DNA of 64,000 nt from Micavibrio sp964400125 (GTDB lineage Bacteria > Pseudomonadota > Alphaproteobacteria > Micavibrionales > Micavibrionaceae), in contig CAYNSR010000004.1 in the NCBI GenBank assembly GCA_964400125.1, positions 124,001 through 188,000 of the forward strand. Reading direction: 5' to 3'. The notes below the pieces were generated by a model. That model ran no database searches, was not told the DNA's origin, and saw only the letters and a list, made by a program, of their open reading frames with translations. The translations under genes and the position numbers were made by a program. Below are positions 46,115 to 55,819 of the stretch, piece after piece (within the stretch, counting starts at the first letter, position 1; each line of letters starts with the position of its first letter).

Positions 46115-47023
46115 ATGCAAAAAACACTGAAGGCATCGGTTACATGTCACGGCGTCGGGCTTCATTCCGGCGCGAAGGTGACGTTGACTCTGTGTCCGGC
46201 TCCGGTGCATCACGGCATCGTCTTTGTCAGGACCGACCTCGCCTGTGTCGATAACCGGATTCCCGCCCGCTATGACCGGGTGACTGATACGCGGCTTTGC
46301 ACCCTGATTTCGAATGTGGACGGAGCCAGTGTCGGGACGATCGAACATCTGATGTCGGCGTTGCGCGGCTGCGGTGTTGATAATGCACTTGTGGAACTGG
46401 ATGGTCCGGAAGTGCCGATCATGGATGGAAGCTCCATTCCTTTCGTGGAAATGATCGATGAAATCGGCCTGCGGACACAGGACGCGCCGCGCCGCGCCAT
46501 TCGCATCCTGCGCGATATTCAGGTGCATGACGGCGACAAGAGCGCCGTACTCTCTCCGGCGGAGGCGTTCGTCTTCGGCGGCATGATCGATTTCGTTCAC
46601 CCGGCGATCGGCCATCAGGCCTTCGAAACAAAACTGGTCAATGGCAATTTCCGGCATGATATCGCCAGCGCCCGGACCTTTGGTTTCGTCAGGGAAGTTG
46701 AATTTTTGCGTCAGCAGGGTCTGGCGCGGGGCGGGTCCTTGGACAACGCCATCGTTCTTGACGATCTGGCCGTGATGAATGTCGGGGGACTGCGTTTTGA
46801 CGATGAATTCATCCGCCACAAGCTTCTTGATGCGATTGGCGACCTCTATCTTGCCGGTGCGCCGATATTGGGCCGTTATGACAGTGTTCGGGCCGGGCAT
46901 GCCTTGAATAACGCATTGTTGCACCAGCTTTTTGCCAGCCCGGAATCGTGGGAATGGGTGGAAATGCGGGATCAGCCGGGGATTGTTTGCGCCGGGCATG
47001 ATGCGGAACTGGTTCCGGCCTAG
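46115..47023 (+). CDS. lpxC: UDP-3-O-acyl-N-acetylglucosamine deacetylase
   Basis: Zinc enzyme for the committed step of lipid A synthesis. CHGVGLHSGAKV opens the fold. The first zinc His is in TIEHLMSAL, MDGSSIPF follows, and the HKLLDAIGDL tract gives the second His and Asp. 302 residues. Its position after ftsZ is standard in Proteobacteria. Only a 66-bp gap separates it from the queuosine-salvage gene. Confidence 0.95.
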   Translation: MQKTLKASVTCHGVGLHSGAKVTLTLCPAPVHHGIVFVRTDLACVDNRIPARYDRVTDTRLCTLISNVDGASVGTIEHLMSALRGCGVDNALVELDGPEVPIMDGSSIPFVEMIDEIGLRTQDAPRRAIRILRDIQVHDGDKSAVLSPAEAFVFGGMIDFVHPAIGHQAFETKLVNGNFRHDIASARTFGFVREVEFLRQQGLARGGSLDNAIVLDDLAVMNVGGLRFDDEFIRHKLLDAIGDLYLAGAPILGRYDSVRAGHALNNALLHQLFASPESWEWVEMRDQPGIVCAGHDAELVPA

Positions 47024-47089
47024 AATTTTTTTTCACGCTCCTTTGCTGATTTATTGACAGCCCCTGCGGGGCTGTGGTCTACATGCGCC

Positions 47090-48082
47090 ATGCAAATTTT
47101 ACCGAAACACCAGACGGCGCAGGCCGATATTTTCGATCAGATTCGCGACGGGTTCCATTTCGTCGCGAGGATGGCGCGTCATGTGCGGGTGCGTGAAGAC
47201 AGGCTTGCGGCTTATGCTGTGGCTTTACAGTCGCGCCAGCCGGAAAACGTTCTCGACCCCGGCCATCATTATGTCACGGCTGATGCCGAGGCTTTGGCAA
47301 CCTATATTTTCTCCCTTGATGCGGTCAATTTCGGGTCGGGATATCTGGATGAATTGGTGCGCGAAGGCTGGCCCCTCAGGGACGGGTCGATTTACTACAC
47401 GGTTGCGTCCGCGCTGAAGGATTGTTTTACCGTATGCGGCCCATGGTCGGCGGAGGTCTTGCGCGACCTGCCGCTCGGCAATGTGCAAAAGATTTTCGCT
47501 CTGCCCGACACGCCTTATGGCCGTTTGATGGCATCGCTGTTCACGGAATCCCTCAATGAAATGGGAGCGCTGGTTACCGATGAATATGGCGGGTCTTTTA
47601 TGAACCTGATCGCGGATTGCGACGGACGGGCGGCGGGGCTGGTGGAACGTCTGGCGGTTTTGCCCGGCTTCCGGGATGTCGTCCGGTATCGCGGGCGGGA
47701 ATTTCCGGTCTTCAAGCGTGCCCAGCATGTGGCGGCGTCGCTGGGCCATATGATGGGCCGCTGTACGGGACAAACGGTTTTTTGTGATCTGGACCGCCTG
47801 ACCATGTTTGCTGATGACGCTGTACCCCATGTCTTGCGCGTGGACGGGGTGCTGGAATATGCGCCGGAACTGGCGGCCAGAATCGACGCAGGAAAAATCC
47901 TGCCTGCCGGAACGGAAGAGGAAATCGAAATCCGCAGTTGTGCCGGGGCGGCTGTGGAGATGCTGGCCGCTATCAAGGGGATGCGTCCGGTGGATGTCGA
48001 TTATCTGCTCTGGCACCGTTCGGTGGAGGACCCGCGTTATGCCGCCCTGCCAGCGCATCGGACATTGACCCGTTGCTATTGA
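47090..48082 (+). CDS. Queuosine salvage protein (QNG1 / DUF2419 family)
   Basis: Predicted queuosine nucleotide or nucleoside N-glycosylase that frees queuine for reuse in tRNA. Family tracts: VNFGSGYLDEL near residue 80, TDEYGGSFMNLI, FPVFKRAQHVAA near 205, LTMFADDAVPHVLR, then EEEIEIRSCAGAAVEML and VDYLLWH. About 330 residues. ATG at 47090 chosen; 47054 is also open. A perfect 8-bp hairpin (47057-47075) lies just before the start. The family is mostly eukaryotic with scattered bacterial members (family knowledge). Confidence 0.85.
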   Translation: MQILPKHQTAQADIFDQIRDGFHFVARMARHVRVREDRLAAYAVALQSRQPENVLDPGHHYVTADAEALATYIFSLDAVNFGSGYLDELVREGWPLRDGSIYYTVASALKDCFTVCGPWSAEVLRDLPLGNVQKIFALPDTPYGRLMASLFTESLNEMGALVTDEYGGSFMNLIADCDGRAAGLVERLAVLPGFRDVVRYRGREFPVFKRAQHVAASLGHMMGRCTGQTVFCDLDRLTMFADDAVPHVLRVDGVLEYAPELAARIDAGKILPAGTEEEIEIRSCAGAAVEMLAAIKGMRPVDVDYLLWHRSVEDPRYAALPAHRTLTRCY

Positions 48083-48193
48083 CATAAAAAATGAATCGCG
48101 GATAACCGGAACAAACATGGAATATTCATGTGTATTCCCCGGCATTCGTGGTTAAAATCGCCGTTGAAAATCATTTCATAAATAGGGTTGCCG

Positions 48194-49021
48194 ATGATTA
48201 TGCGTATGCGTGTAGCTGCCTTGCTGGTGACGGTCCCGCTGGCACTGGTGATGGTGGGATGTTCCAGCGACAAGGATGTCAAGGTCGTGGACCAGCCGGT
48301 CGAGGTTTTGTATAACCGCGCCGCCGCCGCGATGGACGCCGGACAGTATAAGGAATCGATGACCTATTTCGAAGAGGTCGTGCGTCAGCACCCCTATTCG
48401 GAATGGTCAACGCGGGCGGAACTGATGGCCGCCTATGCCGCCTATCAGGCGCAGCGTTACGATGAGGCGGTGATCGGTCTGGACCGGTTTATGGAGCTGC
48501 ATCCCGGCAACAAGGACATTGACTATGCGCTGTATCTGAAGGCGCTGTGTTATTACGACCAGATCAGCGATGTGGCGCGCGACCAGTTGATGACGGAAGA
48601 AGCGCTGAAAAATTTCGATGCGCTGGTACGACGTTTCCCGGAGAGCCGCTATGCCCGCGATGCGACACTGAAACGCGATCTCACGCTCGACCATCTGGCG
48701 GGCAAGGAAATGGAGATTGGTCGGTATTATCTCAATCGCGGCGAAACGAACGCGGCGGTAAATCGTTTTCGCAAGGTCATTGGCGATTACCAGACCACAA
48801 CGCATGTCCCCGAAGCCCTTCACCGTCTGGTCGAAGCTTATCTGACCTTCGGTCTCAAGGATCAGGCATTGAGGGTGGCGGCGGTGCTCGGGCATAATTA
48901 CCCCGGAAGCAAGTGGTATGAAAATTCCTTCACGTTGATGGACCCGGAGCAAAGGCGGCAATTGCAGGACAAGCGCGGATGGGTTGATCGCACCGTTGAT
49001 TCTCTCCTGAAGCCGGACTAG
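48194..49021 (+). CDS. bamD: Outer membrane assembly lipoprotein BamD
   Basis: Part of the BAM complex that folds beta-barrels into the outer membrane. The signal peptide ends in a lipobox with Cys23 (MVGC). Five TPR-like repeats follow, with YFEEVVRQHPYSEWS and RFPESRYARDA typical of BamD/YfiO. 275 residues; ATG at 48194, with AGGG six bases upstream. recN follows after 11 bp. Confidence 0.93.
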   Translation: MIMRMRVAALLVTVPLALVMVGCSSDKDVKVVDQPVEVLYNRAAAAMDAGQYKESMTYFEEVVRQHPYSEWSTRAELMAAYAAYQAQRYDEAVIGLDRFMELHPGNKDIDYALYLKALCYYDQISDVARDQLMTEEALKNFDALVRRFPESRYARDATLKRDLTLDHLAGKEMEIGRYYLNRGETNAAVNRFRKVIGDYQTTTHVPEALHRLVEAYLTFGLKDQALRVAAVLGHNYPGSKWYENSFTLMDPEQRRQLQDKRGWVDRTVDSLLKPD

Positions 49022-49032
49022 GAGATCTTCGG

Positions 49033-50709
49033 ATGCTCGCCGCACTGACCATCCGCAATGTTGTATTGATCGAAGCGCTTGATCTGCGTTTCCAGCGCGG
49101 GTTTTGCGCCCTGACCGGGGAAACCGGGGCGGGAAAATCCATCCTTCTCGATTCCCTCGGCCTTGCCCTTGGCGGGCGTTCCGATAGCGGTCTGGTCAGG
49201 CGGGGTGCTGATCAGGCCAGCGTCAGTGCTGTCTTCCATGTTGATGACTCACACCCGGTCCATGCTCTGCTGCAGGAACAGGGGCTGGAGGGCAGCGGTG
49301 ATGAAACGCTGGTCCTTCGCCGCATTCTGGGCGCGGACGGGCGCAGCCGCGCCTTTATCAACGATCAGGCGGTCAGTATATCCCTGCTCAGGCAGGCGGG
49401 CGAAAAACTGGTCGAAATCCATAGCCAGTTTGAAACGCACGGTTTGCTGGATGCGCGGACGCACCGTGGTTTGCTTGACGAATATGCCGGGTTGCGTGCC
49501 GATGTGCGGGGCCTTGCGGCCTTGTGGTCTGCGTGGCAGGAGACGGCGCGCCGACTGGACAAGGCGATCGCGGAATCTGCGCGTGCAAAGGAAGATGAAG
49601 AGTATTTTCGCCACGCCGTTCAGGAACTTGAGGCGCTGGATCCGCAACCGGGGGAAGAAGACCATCTTCTCGACCAGCGCGAAGCCCATAAAAATCGCGC
49701 CCATATCGTTCAGGCATTGAACGAGGCATGGGAAGCAATCAGCGGCGAGGATGGCGCGGAGATTCTGGTATCGCGGGCCAATCGTGCATTGGAACGGGTA
49801 TCGGACAAGGTTGTCACGGATATCGGCCCCGCCATCGACACGCTCGACCGCGTTGCCGCCGAATTGCAGGAGGCGGTTGCTCTGGTGCAATCGGCCATGG
49901 CGTCGATGAATGCGGGCGGCATGAGCCTCGAACAGGTGGAAGACAGGCTTTATACATTGCGCGATATGGCAAGAAAACATCGCGTCCATGCGCGCGATTT
50001 GCCCCGGACCCTGCATGAATTTTCGGAAAAGCTTTCCTTCATCACCAATACCGAAGACGTCATTGCGCGGTTAGGGAAGGAAAGTGCCGCGTTGCGGGAA
50101 TCCTATATTGCCGCCGCAAAAAAAATTAGCACCACACGCATCGCCACGGCCACGGTTCTCGACAAGGCGATTGCCCGGGAATTGCCGCCGTTGAAACTGG
50201 ACAAGGCGCGTCTGGTTATCGCCGTGCAGCCGATGGACGACATGGCGGATTGGGGCCCGGATGGCATCGACAAGGTACAGTTTCTGGTCGCAACCAATCC
50301 AGGGGCCGAGCCGGGGCCGCTTGGAAAAATCGCTTCCGGCGGTGAAATGTCGCGTTTCATGCTTTCAATCAAGGTGGTCATGGCCGCCGTCGGCGATGCG
50401 CCGTCGCTGATTTTCGATGAAGTTGACAGCGGCATCGGCGGATCGACCGCAGATGCGGTGGGCGAACGTCTGGCGCGGCTTTCCAAAACCAAGCAAATTC
50501 TGGTCGTAACGCATGCGCCGCAAGTTGCCGCCCGTGCCGATCATCATTATATCGTGATGAAGCAGGGCGAACAGGATGTTCGTACAACGGTAATTCCGCT
50601 GGACGAACTGCATGCACGCCGCGATGAAATCGCCCGGATGCTCTCCGGTGCGACGGTAACGGCAGAGGCGCGGGCGGCGGCACAGAAGTTGTTGGATACG
50701 GGGACATGA
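49033..50709 (+). CDS. recN: DNA repair protein RecN
   Basis: SMC-like ATPase active in double-strand break repair. Walker A GETGAGKSILLD near residue 30, long coiled coil (about residues 160-370), the ABC signature ASGGEMSRFMLSIK near 435, and Walker B LIFDEVDSGIGG. 558 residues. ATG preceded by AGGAG. Tight operon: ligA starts 4 bp after its stop. Confidence 0.95.
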   Translation: MLAALTIRNVVLIEALDLRFQRGFCALTGETGAGKSILLDSLGLALGGRSDSGLVRRGADQASVSAVFHVDDSHPVHALLQEQGLEGSGDETLVLRRILGADGRSRAFINDQAVSISLLRQAGEKLVEIHSQFETHGLLDARTHRGLLDEYAGLRADVRGLAALWSAWQETARRLDKAIAESARAKEDEEYFRHAVQELEALDPQPGEEDHLLDQREAHKNRAHIVQALNEAWEAISGEDGAEILVSRANRALERVSDKVVTDIGPAIDTLDRVAAELQEAVALVQSAMASMNAGGMSLEQVEDRLYTLRDMARKHRVHARDLPRTLHEFSEKLSFITNTEDVIARLGKESAALRESYIAAAKKISTTRIATATVLDKAIARELPPLKLDKARLVIAVQPMDDMADWGPDGIDKVQFLVATNPGAEPGPLGKIASGGEMSRFMLSIKVVMAAVGDAPSLIFDEVDSGIGGSTADAVGERLARLSKTKQILVVTHAPQVAARADHHYIVMKQGEQDVRTTVIPLDELHARRDEIARMLSGATVTAEARAAAQKLLDTGT

Positions 50710-50713
50710 TATA

Positions 50714-52783
50714 TTGAGTTCCTTGTTCGACCATGCCGATGCCAAAAAACGTCACGCCGATCTGGTCAGGCAGATCCGGCATCATGATGCCTTGTACTAT
50801 ACCAAGGACACACCCGAAATTTCCGATGCGGAATATGATTCCTTACGCAAGGCGCTGGAAAAACTCGAATCCGCATACCCGGATCTGGTGACACCGGACA
50901 GCCCAACGCAGACGGTTGGTGCCGTCGCGGCGTCAGGATTCAAAAAAATCCGCCATAGCATACCGATGCTGTCGCTTTCAAACGCCTTCGACGAAGCGGA
51001 AATTGATGAGTTTTTCGAACGAATCCGGAAGTTTCTGAAGCTCGGGTCTGATGTTCCGGTGGAGGTGGTGGCGGAGCCGAAGATTGACGGGCTTTCCTGT
51101 TCCTTGCGTTATGAAGGCGGCCATCTGGTCATGGCGGCAACGCGCGGCGACGGTACGGAAGGCGAAGACATTACCGCCAATGTGCGCACCATCGCGGATG
51201 TCCCGCAGGTCTTGCGTGGCGATGTACCGAATATCCTCGAGGTGCGTGGGGAAATCTATATGCGCCGCGATGAATTCGCGCAAATGAACGCGCAGCAGCA
51301 AAAGGCAGGAAAACCGCTTTTCGCCAATCCGCGCAATGCCGCCGCCGGGAGTGTCCGGCAACTCGATCAAAAAATAACGGCCTCCCGCCCTTTGCATTTT
51401 TTTGGTTATGCGCTGGGTGAGGTATCGGAAAATATCGCCGACAGCCAGTGGGATATTGCCCGAAAACTCAAATCCTGCGGTTTTGCCGGGGCCGACCCGA
51501 CGCGGCTTTGCACCGGGGCGGAGGATGTGCTGAATTATTACAACGCGGTCATGGGGCAGCGGGCCGAAATACCCTATGATATTGATGGCGTGGTCTACAA
51601 AATCAACCGCCTTGACTGGCAAGAACGCCTTGGTTTCGTTTCCCGCGCTCCGCGCTGGGCAATCGCCCATAAGTTCCCGGCCGAGCAGGCCATTACGGTT
51701 TTAAAGGACATCATCATTCAGGTTGGACGTACCGGGACCCTGACGCCCGTTGCTGAACTGGAGCCGGTGACAGTCGGGGGTGTGGTGGTTTCACGCGCCA
51801 CGCTGCATAATGCGGATGAAATTGTGCGCAAGGATGCGCGTATCGGCGATCATGTCATGATCCAGCGCGCCGGAGATGTCATCCCGCAAATTGTTTCTGT
51901 CGTCATGGAAAAGCGCAAACCGGGATCGAAACCATTCGTTTTTCCTTCAATCTGCCCGGTTTGCGAGTCGCGCGCGATACGGGAAGAGGGCGAAGTCGCG
52001 ACGCGCTGCACGGGCGGGCTGATCTGCGCGGCGCAGGCGGTGGAAAGGCTGAAACATTTCGTCAGCCGCAATGCCTTCGATATAGAGGGTTTAGGCGACC
52101 GGATTATCACCGAACTCTGGAATGACGGTCTGGTCAGGACGCCCGGCGATATTTTCCGGCTGGAAGAAAATGATGCAAAAAGTATTACACGTCTGAAAAA
52201 TCGTGAGGGCTGGGGTGAGCTATCAGTTAGAAACCTGTTTGCCAGCATACAATCCCGTCGCATGATCGGGCTGGACCGGTTTATTTATGCGCTGGGGATT
52301 CGTCAGGTCGGTGAAGCGACGGCCAAAAGACTGGCGGCCAGCTACGGCAATTTTGAAAACTGGTTCGGGTCCATGACCGCCGCCGCAGATCACGATGCCG
52401 ATGCCCATGCCGATCTGCTGGCCATTGCCGATATTGGTCCAGGTGTGGCCGGGGATATTGTTGCTTTTTTTGCCGAAGCACATAACAGGGATGTTTTACA
52501 GGATCTCAATCGGTTGCTGACGATTACCCCTTACGTCGTCGCCCGCGTCGAGGACAGCCCCGTTGCAGGAAAAACGGTGGTCTTTACCGGAACATTGTCG
52601 CAGATGGGCCGCGCCGAGGCCAAATCCCGTGCCGAAGCGCTGGGTGCCAAGGTGGCCGGGTCCGTGTCAAAGAAAACGGATTATGTCGTGGCTGGCGAGG
52701 ATGCGGGATCAAAGCTGAAAACCGCACGCGAACTGGGCGTCAGCATCCTGTCTGAGCAGGAATGGCTCGATATGATCGCCTGA
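50714..52783 (+). CDS. ligA: NAD-dependent DNA ligase
   Basis: Seals nicks in replication and repair. The adenylated Lys lies in the KxDG motif EPKIDGLSC near residue 120. The zinc tetracysteine is in CPVCESRAIREEGEVATRC and LICAAQ, helix-hairpin-helix repeats follow, and a C-terminal BRCT domain begins at VAGKTVVFTGTLS. 689 residues, normal. The start is TTG at 50714, as no suitable ATG precedes the conserved N-terminus. Confidence 0.95.
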   Translation: MSSLFDHADAKKRHADLVRQIRHHDALYYTKDTPEISDAEYDSLRKALEKLESAYPDLVTPDSPTQTVGAVAASGFKKIRHSIPMLSLSNAFDEAEIDEFFERIRKFLKLGSDVPVEVVAEPKIDGLSCSLRYEGGHLVMAATRGDGTEGEDITANVRTIADVPQVLRGDVPNILEVRGEIYMRRDEFAQMNAQQQKAGKPLFANPRNAAAGSVRQLDQKITASRPLHFFGYALGEVSENIADSQWDIARKLKSCGFAGADPTRLCTGAEDVLNYYNAVMGQRAEIPYDIDGVVYKINRLDWQERLGFVSRAPRWAIAHKFPAEQAITVLKDIIIQVGRTGTLTPVAELEPVTVGGVVVSRATLHNADEIVRKDARIGDHVMIQRAGDVIPQIVSVVMEKRKPGSKPFVFPSICPVCESRAIREEGEVATRCTGGLICAAQAVERLKHFVSRNAFDIEGLGDRIITELWNDGLVRTPGDIFRLEENDAKSITRLKNREGWGELSVRNLFASIQSRRMIGLDRFIYALGIRQVGEATAKRLAASYGNFENWFGSMTAAADHDADAHADLLAIADIGPGVAGDIVAFFAEAHNRDVLQDLNRLLTITPYVVARVEDSPVAGKTVVFTGTLSQMGRAEAKSRAEALGAKVAGSVSKKTDYVVAGEDAGSKLKTARELGVSILSEQEWLDMIA

Positions 52784-52795
52784 GCGGTAGCGGGA

Positions 52796-54199
52796 TCAGG
52801 CCTGAAATTTGTTGTGAATGCCGAATTTTTTCAGCGTCGTATCCTGACGTTTTTCCAGTGCGGAAAGATCGAAGTCCTGAATCATGCTGTTGAACAGGTT
52901 GTGCCAGTTTATTTCCGCCTTCAGATGCAGGAACACGGACCCGAGCCCCAGCGCGGCCCGGTCCATAAAGACGAATTCGCTTGGCACTGTTACCCCCCCG
53001 GATTCGCGCAGCCTTTGATGCACATGGCTGGCGGTTTCGCGCCCGTATATGCCATTTGTCACCTCGCCGATTGGACGAACGCGGTCTTCCATCACGGGGC
53101 CGTATAAGAATTTTGCCCAGATATTCAGAATATCGATTTGTTCACAGGTCAGGTTTTTAAAGCCCCACGTTTCATAGGCATGAACGGCGCGGGCGGTGTC
53201 ATTTTCCTGAAGCGCATGGTACAGGTCAATGACGCCGCCGACAAAGCGTGCCGGGAAAATGCGCACACAGCCAAAATCCAGCAGGTTTATGCCGTGGTCG
53301 TCGCGCACCGTATAATTCCCCAGATGCGGGTCACCATGAATAATGCCGTAATAATAAAGCGGCACATACCACGCCCGGAACATCGTATGTGCCAGCGCAT
53401 TGCGTTCTTCCGGGCTGGAATCGACGAAATCAAGAATTTTTCGGCCCTCGGCCCATTCTGTGCAAAGAAGGCGCCGTGTCGATAACGCATCAAAGACCTT
53501 CGGCACATGGATGTCTTTTTCATCCCGCAGCATCCATGCGTAAAGGTGACCATGGCGGGCTTCCAGTTCGTAGTCGAGTTCTTCGAAAAGCCGAGCCTTG
53601 AGTTCGTTGTGGATATGGCGGGTTGAAATGGCCTTGTCGAATTTTTCGTAGACCGAAAAAATCATTTTCAACTGGTTCAGGTCCGCTTCGATCGCGGATT
53701 GCATGTCGGGATATTGCAGCTTGCATGCCACATTTTCTCCGTCGAGCGTGACGGCACGATGGACCTGACCGAGACTGGCCGCCGCCGCCGCATCTTTTTC
53801 GAAGGATATGAATTTTTTTTCCCAGTCAGGCCCCAGTTCCGTCCGCATCCGGCGGCGGACGAAAGGCCAGCCCATAGGCGGCGCATTTGATTGCAATTGC
53901 TGCATCGCCCGGGCATATTCCGGCGGCAGGGCTTCGGGGATGGTGGCCAAAATCTGTCCGATTTTCATTAGCGGGCCTTTCAGCCCGCCCAGAGCCAGCA
54001 TCAGGTCCTGGGCGTGTTTTTCACGCTCGATATTCAGGCCGAGATAGCGTTCTCCCGCAACCCGGGCGGCCAGACCGGCCATAGTGCCGGAGACTCTGGC
54101 GTAGCGGACGGCTTTCTTTCCAGCGGACCTGTCATCGTTGACGGTCCCGGTATCATCTCCGGGGTTGTTTTTTTTATGCTGTTCCGGTTTTTTGCGCAT
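52796..54199 (-). CDS. COQ8/UbiB-family (ABC1/AarF) atypical kinase-like protein
   Basis: Member of the ancient kinase-like family that supports ubiquinone synthesis. KxGQ motif as MKIGQILAT near residue 77, the Ala-rich loop AAAASLGQVHRA, the catalytic Lys in VACKLQYP, HGDPHLGN and metal-binding LLDFGCVR are all present. No C-terminal membrane helices are seen, unlike UbiB, which makes it closer to COQ8/ADCK form. 467 residues with a charged N-terminal extension. Divergent from coq9 across 44 bp. Confidence 0.88.
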   Translation of the reverse strand: MRKKPEQHKKNNPGDDTGTVNDDRSAGKKAVRYARVSGTMAGLAARVAGERYLGLNIEREKHAQDLMLALGGLKGPLMKIGQILATIPEALPPEYARAMQQLQSNAPPMGWPFVRRRMRTELGPDWEKKFISFEKDAAAAASLGQVHRAVTLDGENVACKLQYPDMQSAIEADLNQLKMIFSVYEKFDKAISTRHIHNELKARLFEELDYELEARHGHLYAWMLRDEKDIHVPKVFDALSTRRLLCTEWAEGRKILDFVDSSPEERNALAHTMFRAWYVPLYYYGIIHGDPHLGNYTVRDDHGINLLDFGCVRIFPARFVGGVIDLYHALQENDTARAVHAYETWGFKNLTCEQIDILNIWAKFLYGPVMEDRVRPIGEVTNGIYGRETASHVHQRLRESGGVTVPSEFVFMDRAALGLGSVFLHLKAEINWHNLFNSMIQDFDLSALEKRQDTTLKKFGIHNKFQA

Positions 54200-54243
54200 C
54201 GTGCTAGAAAGATGGCGGGATTTAGAGAAAAGTCCAGAAGATT

Positions 54244-54840
54244 ATGACGCATAGAGACATTCAATCCATTCGCGATACGATCCTGCTACAGATTCTGCCC
54301 GATATTGCATTTGATGGCTGGGTTTGGGATATCGTTTTGGCCGGGGCGCAGGCATCCGGCTATGACAAGGCCATGGCCAGCGCGGTTTTTCCCGGTGGCC
54401 TGACGGATGTTGTCGATCATTTTTCCGACTGGATCGACCGCCAGATGTTGGCCGGACTGGCCGGGATTGATCCGGAAACCATGCGTGTTCGCGACCGCGT
54501 CAGGGCTGGTGTGCTGGGGCGGCTGGAGGCCATGGCACCATGGCGCGAAGCCGCCCGCCGGGCGATGACATATTGGTCCGTGCCGACACGCCATATCCGG
54601 GCAGGACGCATTTTGTGGCGTAGCGCCGACCGCATCTGGATATGGGCGGGGGATACGGCAACTGATTACAATCATTACACGAAACGGGTTCTGCTCGGCG
54701 GCGTCATCAGTACCACAACACTGGTCTGGTTAAACGATGAAGGCGGCAATATGGCGGTCGTGGAGCCTTTTCTGGACCGGAGGATCGAAAATGTTTTACA
54801 ATTGGGAAAGATGCTCGGGCGCGGGAAAAAACGTGCGTGA
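54244..54840 (+). CDS. COQ9 family ubiquinone-biosynthesis lipid-binding protein
   Basis: TetR-like fold protein that presents ubiquinone intermediates, mainly to COQ7. The C-terminal tract WAGDTATDYNHYTKR is the COQ9 signature near residue 140-155, followed by LLGGVISTTTLVWLND. 198 residues. It shares a divergent promoter region with the COQ8-like gene. The next gene begins 34 bp downstream. Confidence 0.9.
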   Translation: MTHRDIQSIRDTILLQILPDIAFDGWVWDIVLAGAQASGYDKAMASAVFPGGLTDVVDHFSDWIDRQMLAGLAGIDPETMRVRDRVRAGVLGRLEAMAPWREAARRAMTYWSVPTRHIRAGRILWRSADRIWIWAGDTATDYNHYTKRVLLGGVISTTTLVWLNDEGGNMAVVEPFLDRRIENVLQLGKMLGRGKKRA

Positions 54841-54874
54841 ACGTCAAAAAGCAATCAGGGAGAGTATCGCTGTA

Positions 54875-55609
54875 ATGAAATATCTTTGCGTCGCATTTTT
54901 TTCCTTGGGAATCATTTTGCTGATGTCGGCCAGTGCGATGGCGCAGAGGCCGGAATCGCAGCCCCAGCCCCAGTCCGGCGTCTTTCAGAAGATGACGGAT
55001 TTTTTTGATGAATTTTTTCGCAAGATTACCAAGGAAGAAAAAGAAATCGACCCGAGCGGTACGCTGGTTGCGCCCTTCGCCGAGAAAACTTTAAAACCGT
55101 TGACGCAGGAAGATCGCTACAAGGCGCTGGTGGCGACCAACAATGTGGCGGTAGACCAGCCCCATCGCAGCGACAGGGAGTTGGGGGAATGGCTGATGCA
55201 CGCACTGGCGCAGACTCTTTCTTTTGATTCCAGCAATTTCAATAGCCACTTGCCAGAGCTTGCCAATGGTTTCAGCCCGGCGGGGCTGGAGCAGTTCAAG
55301 GCCTGGGCAATCGATTCCGGAATTCTGGGTGCGCTGGAGAGTAACGGTATGCAATTGAACGGGTTTGTCACCGACGTGCCGTTTTTGCTTAATCAGGGGA
55401 CAATCGCCGGGCGTTTCCGCTGGTTGTACGAAGTGCCGGTCATGGTCAGTTTCGTTCCGCGTGGCACGACGCTGAACGCTCCTGGCGAAACGGCGCAGAG
55501 CAATCGCTTGCTGGTGACATTGCAACTGGGGCGGCGGGCGGATTCCATTCTTGAACACGGCGTCCAGATCGAGAGCTGGTCAGTCCGGAATTATGACCGC
55601 AAGAATTGA
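54875..55609 (+). CDS. Exported DotI/IcmL-like domain protein
   Basis: A 244-residue secreted protein. Signal peptide LCVAFFSLGIILLMSASAMAQ, then a charged linker and a C-terminal domain of about 150 residues. Domain features: W-x-M and phenylalanine-serine pattern LAQTLSFDSSNFNSHL, FSPAGLEQFKAWAIDSGIL and a WLYEVPVMVSF strand. This is the pattern of the DotI/IcmL/TraM family of type IVB secretion (recognised by eye, not searched). Typical DotI has a membrane anchor instead of a cleaved signal. ATG at 54875 chosen. Likely co-transcribed with coq9; no dot/icm neighbours. Confidence 0.55.
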   Translation: MKYLCVAFFSLGIILLMSASAMAQRPESQPQPQSGVFQKMTDFFDEFFRKITKEEKEIDPSGTLVAPFAEKTLKPLTQEDRYKALVATNNVAVDQPHRSDRELGEWLMHALAQTLSFDSSNFNSHLPELANGFSPAGLEQFKAWAIDSGILGALESNGMQLNGFVTDVPFLLNQGTIAGRFRWLYEVPVMVSFVPRGTTLNAPGETAQSNRLLVTLQLGRRADSILEHGVQIESWSVRNYDRKN

Positions 55610-55819
55610 GGAATGATGCTTTTTCGGGGTCTTGAAAAACGACCAATACATTGAAAAACCTTGAGAATAAAATAATTGCGGATGAATTTTCTCATCCCCT
55701 GTAACCCCGTTCGGTTTTCCGGTAGTCTCGGCGGGTCTTCAAACGCATATTTTGATAACCTGAGCAAGCAAGCCCGGCAGGCGGTTTATTTCCGGCCAGC
55801 GGGCAGGAGTAATGTGACC

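Noticed and set aside
47057..47075. Perfect hairpin before the queuosine salvage gene as a terminator of lpxC
   Set aside because: The 8-bp stem is not followed by a T-tract on either strand; noted as structure only.
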